Assembly (NCBI RefSeq): GCF_007827955.1
Contig: NZ_VITR01000026.1
Span: forward strand, 1-41,533
Length of the DNA stretch: 41,533 bases
Source: Nitrospirillum pindoramense
GTDB lineage: Bacteria > Pseudomonadota > Alphaproteobacteria > Azospirillales > Azospirillaceae
Direction: 5' to 3'
Made by a program: the position numbers and the translations under genes. The notes under the pieces were generated by a model. It saw nothing but the letters and a program-made list of their open reading frames with translations. It had not been told where the DNA came from and did not search any database. Positions 15,517-23,200 of the stretch are shown piece by piece. Numbering within the stretch: the first letter of the stretch is position 1; each line of letters starts with the position of its first letter.

Positions 15517-16725
15517 ATGGCCTTCATGGCGGACACGCAGGAGCTGAAACCGGGCTTGGTGATTTTCCGCCGAACCGATGTGCAGCACCGCAACTGGTAC
15601 TGCCGGGTCAAGCTGCCGAACGAAGACCGCTATAAGACGATCTCCCTAAAGACCGAGGATATCGCCGTAGCCAAAGATAAGGCGTTCGACGAAGACGCCG
15701 ACCTCCGATTCCGTGTCAAGCACGCTATACCCGTGTTCTCCAAGACCTTCGCCCAGGTGGCGCAGGATTTTGTCGATTTTCAAAAGCTGCGCTCAGAGGC
15801 GGGCGAGATTACCCATCACCGCTGGCGGGTCATGGACTCCCATGTGCGCAGCCAGCTCAATCGCTTTGTCGGAACGATCCAGATCACCCAGATCGGGGAA
15901 GACCGCTGGAAGGCTTACCCGTTCTGGCGGCAACAGAACGGCAAGGGCCGCTCCGGCGGGAAGGTGAGTGACGGCACGATCCGCGATGAGATGGCCACCT
16001 TCCGCTCCATCATGGCCTATGCGGCATCCAAGCACTTCATCCGCGAAAATCAGGTCTTCAAGGGCAGGCTGCCCCTCAGCAAAGTGTCCCGCGAGGAATT
16101 CACGCCCGACGAATACCGCAAGCTTCACAGCTTCGCGCGCGCTTGGATCAAGAAGGGGCGCGCGGACAAAAACACATGGTATCGAACCATGGTCTATAAC
16201 TTCATCTTGGTGATGACGAACACCGGGATGAGGCCGCCGGAGGCCCGCAATCTGCTATGGCGAAATATCTCCACCCAAACCGACAAGCACGGCCGCAAGT
16301 TCGTGCGTCTCAGTGTGCGCGGCAAGAGCAAGCACCGTACCCTCGTCGCGGTGAGCAGCGTTGCCGACTATCTGGAACGCATTCGGGAAATCAGCAAGGC
16401 AACCGGGCCGGATGATCCCGTGTTCTCCACCATCGAAGGTAAAAGCAGCGTCACCCTGTACCACGACACCATCGAACGGCTGCTGACGGATTCCGGCTTG
16501 CTGCTCAGCGCGTCGGGACGCCGTCGCAGCACCTACTGCTTCCGACACACCTACGCGACTTTCCGCCTTACCGAAGGCGTCGATGTCTACCTGCTCGCCA
16601 AACAGATGGGCACATCGGTCAAGATGATCGAAGACCACTATGGGCACGTCACCGCTGTTAAAAATGCCGACTTGATTCTGGCTGGTCTGCCGGGTTGGGA
16701 ACCTATTGCACCCGTCATTGAGTAG
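15517..16725 (+). CDS. int: Tyrosine site-specific integrase
   Basis: A 402-residue tyrosine recombinase that probably integrates and excises the element. An N-terminal arm-binding-like part and a core-binding domain (about residues 70-185) precede the catalytic domain. Catalytic residues by alignment are R239 (TGMRPPEARNLLW), R343 (TYCFRHTYATFRL) and the nucleophile Y375 (MIEDHYGHV). The two usual His positions are Y340 and T366. The MGTSVKMIEDHYGH block is typical of one integrase subfamily, so these are probably family traits and not damage. GGGAG precedes the ATG at 15517. It reads into the element. Confidence 0.93.
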   Translation: MAFMADTQELKPGLVIFRRTDVQHRNWYCRVKLPNEDRYKTISLKTEDIAVAKDKAFDEDADLRFRVKHAIPVFSKTFAQVAQDFVDFQKLRSEAGEITHHRWRVMDSHVRSQLNRFVGTIQITQIGEDRWKAYPFWRQQNGKGRSGGKVSDGTIRDEMATFRSIMAYAASKHFIRENQVFKGRLPLSKVSREEFTPDEYRKLHSFARAWIKKGRADKNTWYRTMVYNFILVMTNTGMRPPEARNLLWRNISTQTDKHGRKFVRLSVRGKSKHRTLVAVSSVADYLERIREISKATGPDDPVFSTIEGKSSVTLYHDTIERLLTDSGLLLSASGRRRSTYCFRHTYATFRLTEGVDVYLLAKQMGTSVKMIEDHYGHVTAVKNADLILAGLPGWEPIAPVIE

Positions 16726-16846
16726 GCGCGCTGTAGCGCGCCTGACGGGTGCCTAGTGTTTGGTCGCGAGCCTGTAGGCGAAAAGCGACCATTGGTTACG
16801 AAGACTCGCTGCCGGAAATGGACATCGAGTTCGATGTCCCGGCAGC
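16724..16846 (+). other. Cluster of three hairpins after int
   Basis: First, AGGCGCGC (16724-16731), a TGTA loop and GCGCGCCT, with flanking CCCGTC/GACGGG adding to the stem and overlapping the int stop. Second, TGGTCGC (16761-16767) with GCGACCA (16785-16791). Third, a long structure in which GCTGCCG (16808-16814) pairs with CGGCAGC (16840-16846) around GGACATCGA/TCGATGTCC. None has a T-run. They could end or protect the int mRNA, or fold as single-stranded DNA. The rest of the gap to 16961 shows no gene. Confidence 0.6.
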
Positions 16847-16961
16847 CTTCCCTATCCTCCTTTGTTAGGTGGTCTGGACGCAGTTGCGTCCCACCCCGTC
16901 CTGGCCCTTTTGGAATAGGTATGCCTCTTTGAGTCATTCCTCATCGTAGGATTTTCGGCGC

Positions 16962-17519
16962 TCAGCGAGCGGCGCTTGCCAGAAAAAGGAACGGCTCCTT
17001 GAGGATGACGGGGAGATAGCTCAGCAGCATCATGGTGGGCATTTGTAGGAGGCGGATGCTTACGGGATCATGCACGTTTAGCGTTTTGACAATGACCGCG
17101 ATGTATCCGCTGTATAACGCCACAAAACCCCAACGCAACCAGAGACGCCGCGCACCAAGTTCAATCCCCCGACGCCACCCGCCTTGGGTGGCTGACCGGG
17201 TGAACACGTACACGGTGAAGCATAAGCCGATTGCCCCACTCATTGCGACGCCCATCCAGGCATCCTGAGGAGTATCCTCCCAGACTATCGAGAGGAGGAC
17301 GGAAGCGGTGAACACCGCCATCATCGAAAACAGGGTTCTGACGGATGTTTCGGCGGCCAGCCTTAAGCCAGAGGTGGGAACTTGCTCCAGTCGAAGCCTT
17401 TCCTTCACCAACAAGAATCCAACAGCACCGATGAGGGTGGCGACAGAGAAGATCGCGCCCTGGGGATTGTGCAGCAATATGTTCCTAAATAGAGATTCTA
17501 AATTCATGGATGCCCCCAT
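16962..17519 (-). CDS. Hypothetical multi-span membrane protein
   Basis: A 185-residue protein with about five hydrophobic spans (around residues 22-38, 63-82, 88-107, 126-147 and 157-180). It has short basic loops such as TQGGWRRGIELGARRLWLRW. No family was recognised. GGAGAAC lies upstream of the ATG at 17519. A second in-frame ATG at 17507 is possible. It diverges from the next gene across a 144-bp AT-rich gap. It is probably element cargo of unknown function. Confidence 0.6.
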   Translation of the reverse strand: MGASMNLESLFRNILLHNPQGAIFSVATLIGAVGFLLVKERLRLEQVPTSGLRLAAETSVRTLFSMMAVFTASVLLSIVWEDTPQDAWMGVAMSGAIGLCFTVYVFTRSATQGGWRRGIELGARRLWLRWGFVALYSGYIAVIVKTLNVHDPVSIRLLQMPTMMLLSYLPVILKEPFLFLASAAR

Positions 17520-17663
17520 GCCTATTGTTCTCCGAACCTGGGGGCGGGCGTTGTCTTTTAAAGATACTCAAAAGATATCCTGTACTTTCGATAGAGGCGT
17601 GCATCCGTGCTTGCGGCATGCTTCCTATGGCAATGTACTTATATGCATAGAGGGAGGCTTGAC

Positions 17664-18389
17664 ATGAAGCGCCGGATCAAAGGTTGGCTAGGTGTCGCCG
17701 CGCTTATCGGAAGCAGCGCCGTGGGTGGGGCGGGTATATTAGAGGCCGGGACGGCCTTGTTTAGTTTTTTCCATACGAAAGAAATGGATAAGGGCAAGGA
17801 GCCAAAATTGTCCGTCGAGTTCGTTCAGGTGCAGATGGATAAACCGCTTCATGTGACTAAAGGCATCGGTATGTTCGGCCGGTCTGTTATGGATGCGGAC
17901 TGGGAAGTGCTGGTAGCAAATGCAAGCGATGCTCCCGTCACAATTAAAGACTTTGATGCCAATAGCTATCTATACATGCAGATAAATGAAAAATTCGGCA
18001 TAATCCCAATGCATTTTCGTAATCGTAATGACATGGTTCTATCTATTAGAGAAAAGGATTCCAATAAGGACGCCATACCTACTCGAATAGACGGTCACGA
18101 TTTTCGGCGCTGGATTGTTCATAGTCGCGTCGAGATAAGTCCCTATGCGGAAGAACTGTTGGGCTATGAGATTCGTTACAGGCCAGAAACAACACTTAAA
18201 GAAGCGGAAAATATACTTCTTAAATCGGGAACAGACTTCTTTACAAATCTGGTCAAGATAGAGAACGGTCAACGACATGTGGATTATACATTGGCCTTTC
18301 CCGACAAGGGGACTTTGGAATTGACGCTCATGACCGATACAGAAGGCCCATTTCGCGGGCGTGGGTTCTGGTACGGCCTGAATCAATAG
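17664..18389 (+). CDS. Hypothetical membrane-anchored or exported protein
   Basis: A 241-residue protein starting at ATG 17664 after AGGGAGGCTTGAC. The first 35 residues are basic then hydrophobic (GWLGVAALIGSSAVGGAG), so it is likely tethered to or exported across the inner membrane. The rest is soluble and mixed alpha/beta, without a motif I recognise. Codon use is AT-richer than the mobilization genes, which suggests separate acquisition. It is divergent from the membrane protein at 16962-17519, and the two may work together, but this rests on position only. Confidence 0.6.
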   Translation: MKRRIKGWLGVAALIGSSAVGGAGILEAGTALFSFFHTKEMDKGKEPKLSVEFVQVQMDKPLHVTKGIGMFGRSVMDADWEVLVANASDAPVTIKDFDANSYLYMQINEKFGIIPMHFRNRNDMVLSIREKDSNKDAIPTRIDGHDFRRWIVHSRVEISPYAEELLGYEIRYRPETTLKEAENILLKSGTDFFTNLVKIENGQRHVDYTLAFPDKGTLELTLMTDTEGPFRGRGFWYGLNQ

Positions 18390-18431
18390 TTGGGCGAGAG
18401 ATAGGCATATTTCAAACGACCTGCTGCATCC

Positions 18432-18674
18432 CCCGCCCTTACGGGCGGGCCGGGCTGTCGTGAACCGAACCCGCCGAAGGCGGTTTCGGTCATACGGCTT
18501 CCATCCCTGATGCGGTCATGCCGCCGCAGACGCGGCTTTACGGGGGAGGCCGAGGGGCGCTGCCCCTTCTCATCCCCGAAGCAAAATAGACAGGGCCGAG
18601 GCTCGCCAGTTTCGTTGTCGGCGTAAACGCCGACGTTTTTGTCGTGGCTGCGCCCGCACCACCCTGTCGATTTT
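18432..18674 (+). promoter_or_regulatory. Structured leader of the ardC gene
   Basis: The 374-bp gap ahead of ardC is unusually rich in hairpins: CCCGCCC/GGGCGGG (18432-18449); ACCGAACCCGCC/GGCGGTTTCGGT (18464-18490); AGGGGC/GCCCCT (18553-18567); and GTCGGCG-TAAA-CGCCGAC (18617-18634). A long-range stem pairs AAAATAGACAGGG (18583-18595) with CCCTGTCGATTTT (18662-18674) at 12 of 13 positions and encloses the last hairpin. This layout suggests a structured 5' RNA or a single-strand DNA promoter-like fold controlling antirestriction expression. No known riboswitch class was recognised. Confidence 0.6.
18617..18640 (+). terminator. Putative attenuator within the ardC leader
   Basis: A perfect 7-bp stem GTCGGCG/CGCCGAC with a TAAA loop is followed by GTTTTT. 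It resembles a compact intrinsic terminator placed 124 bp ahead of the ardC start, inside the long-range stem at 18583-18674. This is compatible with transcription attenuation of ardC. Confidence 0.55.
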
Positions 18675-18763
18675 CCTTCTCCCCTCCCAACCCCGCCGGT
18701 CGCCCCGGCGGGCAGAGGTGCAGCAGCAGCGCTGCGCACCTCAAGCTCAAGGGAGAAGGAACC

Positions 18764-19660
18764 ATGACCGCCGACCGTCCGAATGTTTATACCCGCATCA
18801 CCGACAGCATCATTGCCGCCATCGAGGCGGGGGCGGGTGATTTCCGTATGCCGTGGCACAGTCAGGGCGATCTTGCCCGGCCCCTGAACGTGATGAGCGG
18901 TAAGCCCTATCGCGGCATCAACACCGTGGCGTTGTGGGTGGCTGCTGAGGCGACCGGATACGCCGCCCCCATCTGGGGCACCTATAAGCAATGGCAGGAG
19001 AAGGGCGCGCAGGTGCGCAAGGGCGAGAAATCCTCGACCGTCGTTTTCTGGAAGGTAAGCGACACCGGCACCGACGAGGCCGAAGGCCAGGGCGACGATG
19101 AAGGCCAACCGCATGCCCGCATGTTCGCTCGCGCTTACAGCGTGTTCAACGCCGCGCAGGTGGACGGCTGGCAAGCCCCGGCAATCCCGGTGTTGCCTCA
19201 GGCCGAACGCATCGACCATGCCGAGCGGTTCTTTTCGGCACTGGGGGCGACGATCAAGGAAGGCGGGGCGCTGGCCTGCTACATCCCCGCCCGTGACGAA
19301 ATCCACCTGCCGCCGTTCGCCGTGTTCCGCGATGCCGTGGCCTACTATGCCACCCTTGCCCATGAGGCGACGCACTGGACGGCGCACGCCAGCCGTTGCG
19401 CTCGTGACCTCAAAGGTCGCTTTGGTTCCGAGAGCTACGCCGCTGAGGAACTGGTGGCCGAACTCGGGGCGGCTTTCCTGTGCAGCGATTTGGCGCTGAC
19501 ACCGGAACCCCGGCACGACCATGCGGCCTACATCGCGTCATGGCTCAAGGTGCTGCGCAGCGACCCGCGCGCCATTTTCACCGCCGCCGCCAAGGCGCAG
19601 GCCGCCGCCGACTGGATGCACGCCCGCCAGCCAAAGGCTGATATAGGGGAGGCCGCATAG
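18764..19660 (+). CDS. ardC: ArdC-type antirestriction protein
   Basis: A 298-residue protein of the ArdC/DUF1738 family. The N-terminal single-strand-DNA-binding domain (residues 1-130) contains VYTRITDSIIAAIEAG and the ARPLNVMSGKPYRGINTVAL block. The C-terminal zincin-like domain has HEATH (200-204) as the metal and catalytic motif, with the third ligand probably in EELVAELG (229-236). ArdC-type proteins protect incoming single-stranded conjugative DNA from restriction. GGAGAAGGA precedes the ATG at 18764, whereas a longer open frame runs back into the structured leader. The toxin gene follows 105 bp later. Confidence 0.9.
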   Translation: MTADRPNVYTRITDSIIAAIEAGAGDFRMPWHSQGDLARPLNVMSGKPYRGINTVALWVAAEATGYAAPIWGTYKQWQEKGAQVRKGEKSSTVVFWKVSDTGTDEAEGQGDDEGQPHARMFARAYSVFNAAQVDGWQAPAIPVLPQAERIDHAERFFSALGATIKEGGALACYIPARDEIHLPPFAVFRDAVAYYATLAHEATHWTAHASRCARDLKGRFGSESYAAEELVAELGAAFLCSDLALTPEPRHDHAAYIASWLKVLRSDPRAIFTAAAKAQAAADWMHARQPKADIGEAA

Positions 19661-19765
19661 ACCTCCCCTTTTGGCATATCGCATTCCCCTGCGTTGAAAG
19701 AACGACCACTCCCACCAACCTCGCTGACACAGCCCGGCCGGGCGGCATAGGAAGGTGGAAAGACC

Positions 19766-20653
19766 ATGTTGCAGGCTCAGCAGCCGCCAGCGCCCCATTT
19801 CTGGCCATCCGATCCATTCGACTTTATCGACGACTCCGAGAAGGAAAGCGGGTTGTCGATCATCATTTCCCCGGTGCAGATGGCGGCTATCCTGCGGGGC
19901 CTGTCCATCGAGCCGACCGAGGCCGATACGGGCTGGTTCATGACCCGCGCTTTCGGGGCGCTGGAGATCGTCGGCGGTGCGCTCGAATATGTCGCAGCGG
20001 GCGCGCTCATCATCACACCCGAACCGACCATGCTTACGAAGGTGACGGGGTGGCTGCTAGCCTTCGACGGGGCGGATAACGTCAACACCGGCTTGCATGA
20101 CCTGTGGACGGGCGATCCTCACAACACGATGAGCTATCGCGCCGTGCGTGCCGCCGCCGAAGGCATGGGCCTTTCCCCCGATACCGCCGACAAGGTGGGC
20201 GTCGCCGTGGAAATCGCCGTGCCACTGGGCATCGCCGCCAAATGGGCGGCACTGCGGATTATCTCTATCCGTAACGGCTGGATTAACGTCGCCGTCGAAG
20301 ATGACGCGGGCGGCCACATCATTGAGCGCCATGTGCGCAGAGATGAAATTTACCTCAAGCGGCGACTAGCCGAGAAGCCGCGCATGCAGGCGGCCAGCAC
20401 CTTCACCACCCGAACGGACGCGGAGAAATTTATCAGCCAGGCGATGCAGGCGAACGCCCAGCAGATTCAGCAATGGGCGGCCAGCAGCGGCCGCACCCTG
20501 ACCCTGAAATATAGCGCCGGGCAGTCGATTGGCTGGGTGTTGCCGCGCGCCACCATGACGATGCAGCGTACCAGTGAGATGGTGGTGGTCTTGCGCCGGG
20601 CGACTTCCGGCAATAGGGTGTATTTCGTCCTGACCGCTTATCCGACCCTTTGA
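19766..20653 (+). CDS. Polymorphic toxin with C-terminal RNase A-like (CdiA-CT) domain
   Basis: A 295-residue toxin. Residues 60-160 are Ala/Gly-rich and hydrophobic, resembling the pre-toxin linkers of CdiA/Rhs proteins. Residues about 180-295 match the bacterial RNase A-like CdiA-CT domain (GGHIIERHV, ASTFTTRTDAEKFI, VVVLRRAT, LTAYPT). The four residues expected for catalysis are present: H189, R200, T290 and Y292. Their spacing (11 and 101 residues from the His, then 2) equals that of H175, R186, T276 and Y278 in the Yersinia kristensenii toxin. It should degrade RNA. No signal peptide or CdiA/Rhs delivery domain is present. An immunity gene follows after 8 bp. Confidence 0.87.
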   Translation: MLQAQQPPAPHFWPSDPFDFIDDSEKESGLSIIISPVQMAAILRGLSIEPTEADTGWFMTRAFGALEIVGGALEYVAAGALIITPEPTMLTKVTGWLLAFDGADNVNTGLHDLWTGDPHNTMSYRAVRAAAEGMGLSPDTADKVGVAVEIAVPLGIAAKWAALRIISIRNGWINVAVEDDAGGHIIERHVRRDEIYLKRRLAEKPRMQAASTFTTRTDAEKFISQAMQANAQQIQQWAASSGRTLTLKYSAGQSIGWVLPRATMTMQRTSEMVVVLRRATSGNRVYFVLTAYPTL

Positions 20654-20661
20654 GGACGATC

Positions 20662-20985
20662 ATGCAACGGGCCATCGAGCAGGAATTTTACGCTTTGCAG
20701 CAGATGATTGGGGGCTACCTCAATCAGGACTATGACATTTACGGCCCCGAACTGGAGGACGCCGTGCAGGCGTTCATTGCCGACGCATCCGCGCCGGAAA
20801 TCGCGGCGGTGCGCGAGAATATCGCCCGCTTTCTTAAACAGTACGGCGAGCGGTTGGATGCTGCCTTGGAAGAACTGACGCGCGGAGACTGGGCGCGCGA
20901 CCCCGGCACCCATGCCCGTGATTACCTGCTGTGGCTGGACGGGTTGCTCGCCGGGGGCCTCGAACATAATGGCCTGCCGGTATAG
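20662..20985 (+). CDS. CdiI-like immunity protein for the RNase toxin
   Basis: A 107-residue acidic, all-helical protein. The segment LQQMIGGYLNQDYDIYGPEL, then DAVQAFIADASAPEIAAVRENI, follows the pattern of CdiI-type immunity proteins ('gaYfhqDw... eavraFl... e.a.lr.eI'). It begins 8 bp after the toxin stop at ATG 20662 with GAGGACG ahead. A TTG 12 bp earlier is in frame but overlaps the toxin stop. Acidic character suits binding to the basic RNase domain. The assignment rests on size, pattern and position. A perfect 13-bp hairpin follows, likely ending the unit. Confidence 0.78.
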   Translation: MQRAIEQEFYALQQMIGGYLNQDYDIYGPELEDAVQAFIADASAPEIAAVRENIARFLKQYGERLDAALEELTRGDWARDPGTHARDYLLWLDGLLAGGLEHNGLPV

Positions 20986-21004
20986 AGGCTGAATGCGAGG
21001 AGGA

Positions 21005-21040
21005 CCCCTTGGGTATCGACGTGGCTTGATACCCAAGGGG
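21005..21040 (+). terminator. Perfect 13-bp inverted repeat after the immunity gene
   Basis: CCCCTTGGGTATC (21005-21017) and GATACCCAAGGGG (21028-21040) are perfect complements with a 10-nt loop. No T-run follows on either strand. Located between the immunity gene and a convergent small gene, it probably serves as a two-way transcript end. Confidence 0.6.
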
Positions 21041-21075
21041 CATGGAATTCTGCATGTGTCGCATTGATAGTGGCG

Positions 21076-21246
21076 TCAATGCAGCAGGGACATGACGATG
21101 TACGCGGACCCAATGATGAATGAATGGGCCGAATGCTCTGACATATGGAAGCTAGCGTGAAGCCTCTTGTAATCATCTTTCCTTAGAAGGATGGAGTACT
21201 TAAGGCCAGCGATCATGTAAATGATGCCTATAATTGCCAGGTGCAT
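21076..21246 (-). CDS. Small two-span membrane protein
   Basis: A 56-residue protein starting at ATG 21246 with GGAGGCAGCC in front. Two hydrophobic segments (HLAIIGIIYMIAGL and SFIIGSAYIVMSLL) flank a basic middle (LLRKDDYKRLH). No family was recognised. It converges on the toxin-immunity pair across a perfect inverted repeat. Its small size keeps confidence moderate, but the ribosome site and hydrophobic pattern support it. Confidence 0.55.
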   Translation of the reverse strand: MHLAIIGIIYMIAGLKYSILLRKDDYKRLHASFHMSEHSAHSFIIGSAYIVMSLLH

Positions 21247-21411
21247 GGCTGCCTCCGTGAAGTGTGTGTGAGGCAAGCATCTCGCTAATACTATATTTTA
21301 GCAGTCGGCATAATTTGAAGGTCCTATAGGGCGATGTATGTCAGGGCTGAGTCCTGTCCCATGATCTAAGATGATTTCGCGTTTGGGATAAGGTCTCAGA
21401 TATTTTCATGA

Positions 21412-21442
21412 TTGACACAACCGCAGTAGTATGCGCCATAAT
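21412..21442 (+). promoter_or_regulatory. Putative promoter of the 21474 gene
   Basis: TTGACA (21412-21417) is a perfect -35. CATAAT (21437-21442) is a 5-of-6 -10 after a 19-base spacer. It sits 31 bp ahead of the start codon in an AT-rich gap. Spacing is slightly long, but the box quality is high. Confidence 0.6.
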
Positions 21443-21473
21443 ACACTATTCATTGTGTTGTTAATGGGTGCAT

Positions 21474-21824
21474 ATGAAGATTGATGATGTCAAAATACCA
21501 GAAGCAATGCACGGAGAAATTGAACACTCTATACGTATAACTTATCCTGATGAGGTCCATCCAGAGACAATTGCTGAGGCGATTAATGATTTAGCGTCAG
21601 GTGGCGAATTCGTTGATTGTGCTGTACCGCCCTGTAGTGCAAATGTTGATTACGAGAACGACAGCATTGTTATATCAATCTCTTCCGCTGACTACTACCA
21701 AGTGTATGAAAATACTGAAAAGGTTTTACAGGAAGTTGGTAGAAGATTTTATTCACCAAAGGTGACTATATCAAGTGGCGAAATCGCGGAAAATATTGTT
21801 CCTAAAGATTCAATAAAACGTTAA
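21474..21824 (+). CDS. Hypothetical protein, AT-rich cargo gene
   Basis: A 116-residue acidic protein starting at ATG 21474; a GTG 6 bp earlier is also possible. It has a beta-alpha-beta look: SIRITYPDEVHPETIAEAIN, then SIVISISSADYYQVYENTEKVL. No family was recognised. It is transcribed from a good promoter. Its last 23 bp overlap the end of the convergent gene at 21802-22923. Low GC compared with both flanks suggests that this pair arrived as a unit. A regulatory or immunity-like partner role is only a guess. Confidence 0.6.
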   Translation: MKIDDVKIPEAMHGEIEHSIRITYPDEVHPETIAEAINDLASGGEFVDCAVPPCSANVDYENDSIVISISSADYYQVYENTEKVLQEVGRRFYSPKVTISSGEIAENIVPKDSIKR

Positions 21825-22923
21825 CTCTGCTCCATGGTGTTTTCAGGAGTCTTGCCGCAAGAGTATCCTCAATCGTCTTTACTTCATTTACACGGAAGTC
21901 TCTCGGCGCTTCGCTCATAAAGCTTGATTCGTCGAATTTCTCCCAATTCTCTTCAGTGACTGCCCGACCAGGGTCTTTTATCATCGTATGAAAATTATAT
22001 CCAGTGATCGAGCCGACGTCTTCTCGGGTTTTGACGTCCGCTCTTTTAATCATGACAACTGATGATAGAAACGTAGTCCTTTTCTTATCCTGAGTTAGGC
22101 TCAGCATAACGCCACGGAAATACTGCAAGCCTGTTTCTTGATCAGTCTCTGGTTGGCTATCTAGGTTGATAGTTATGGTGTCGGTGTGATTAAATCTAAT
22201 TTTTGTAGTCCTGTGCTCGAAAACAAAGAAAAGACACTTATTCTCTCCGAATGATAAATTAACTACCCCATCGTATTTATGGCAATTGCCGATTCCATAG
22301 AAACCGCCGGAACTTCCAAACCATCCATATGCTGGAACGGAAAGCTTTGCCCGAATGTGGAATTTATCAAGGGAGCCATCTGGTGATGCTGCATGCCCTT
22401 TTTTAAGAAGATTGAGCGAATCTTTGCTGTATGGCACTGGATACCTGATAACGACAGGGCAGCGCACCAGTATTTTTTCATCACCAAATTTTTCTTTTGT
22501 TATTTCATTGTAGTCAATTCTATATAATAAGTAAGCTCCGCCATATATGCCCATGAACATTTGCGCTCTGTCCATTGATGTGACATATAGCCCCAATGTT
22601 GGCTGGGTGTTGTGGTAGTGCATATCAATGATATATCGGGCTTCTTGCGTATCAAATCCTAGTAGTTCCGAGAACTGATACACCGGAAAAGTGTCCTCAT
22701 CAGTCAGCATATCTGCGAGACGTGAGTCTAGGAAATTTGATTTCTTTATAAGTTCTCTTATCCGATCAATATCGGACGGCTTGAATCCATTCCACCACCT
22801 ATTTATTTTGTTCTTAGGAATTCCTCCAGTACCAAAAAGATAACTATCTTTATCGGCCTTGCCCATATGATGGAGGAACTGCGTTAGTAGAATAAGGCGA
22901 CGCTGAAACCGTGAGAAAGGCAT
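21802..22923 (-). CDS. Hypothetical protein, AT-rich cargo gene
   Basis: A 373-residue protein of low GC. The ATG at 22923 (MPFSRFQRR) is chosen because GGAAGGTG lies 7 bp upstream; a 9-residue longer start lacks a ribosome site. The N-terminal 90 residues are helical and basic (RRLILLTQFLHHMGK, NKINRWWNGFKPSDIDRIRELI), resembling a helix-turn-helix-like region followed by a long mixed alpha/beta domain. No family or catalytic motif was recognised. It is convergent and overlapping with the 21474 gene. Its isolation among mobilization genes suggests accessory, possibly defence-related cargo. Confidence 0.6.
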   Translation of the reverse strand: MPFSRFQRRLILLTQFLHHMGKADKDSYLFGTGGIPKNKINRWWNGFKPSDIDRIRELIKKSNFLDSRLADMLTDEDTFPVYQFSELLGFDTQEARYIIDMHYHNTQPTLGLYVTSMDRAQMFMGIYGGAYLLYRIDYNEITKEKFGDEKILVRCPVVIRYPVPYSKDSLNLLKKGHAASPDGSLDKFHIRAKLSVPAYGWFGSSGGFYGIGNCHKYDGVVNLSFGENKCLFFVFEHRTTKIRFNHTDTITINLDSQPETDQETGLQYFRGVMLSLTQDKKRTTFLSSVVMIKRADVKTREDVGSITGYNFHTMIKDPGRAVTEENWEKFDESSFMSEAPRDFRVNEVKTIEDTLAARLLKTPWSRVNVLLNL

Positions 22924-23200
22924 ATTGGTCACCTTCCAATTCGAGATCATAGAGCATCGTATTTCCTTTGAGAGAATGCAATTCGATCTTTGTCGACGCA
23001 GTGCCCACGAGCAGGTAAGTACCTTGCGATGGTTCCTACTGCGCTGAGCCGCGCTTTAACGACATCACGCCGTGTCTTCCCAACGTTGGGGCTCCAGCCG
23101 CTAGCCGATTTTTCGGGGTAACACGTTTGGCATCATGGGCGGCGGGGGTGGGCGATTCTATAGTTGTAGTGGCGATTAGATTTTCTCGAAAGAAGCGCCC

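Noticed and set aside
18390-18763. N-terminal extension of ardC into the leader
   Set aside because: The extended frame is Pro/Ser-rich and covers strong hairpins; GGAGAAGGA marks the ATG at 18764, where family similarity begins.
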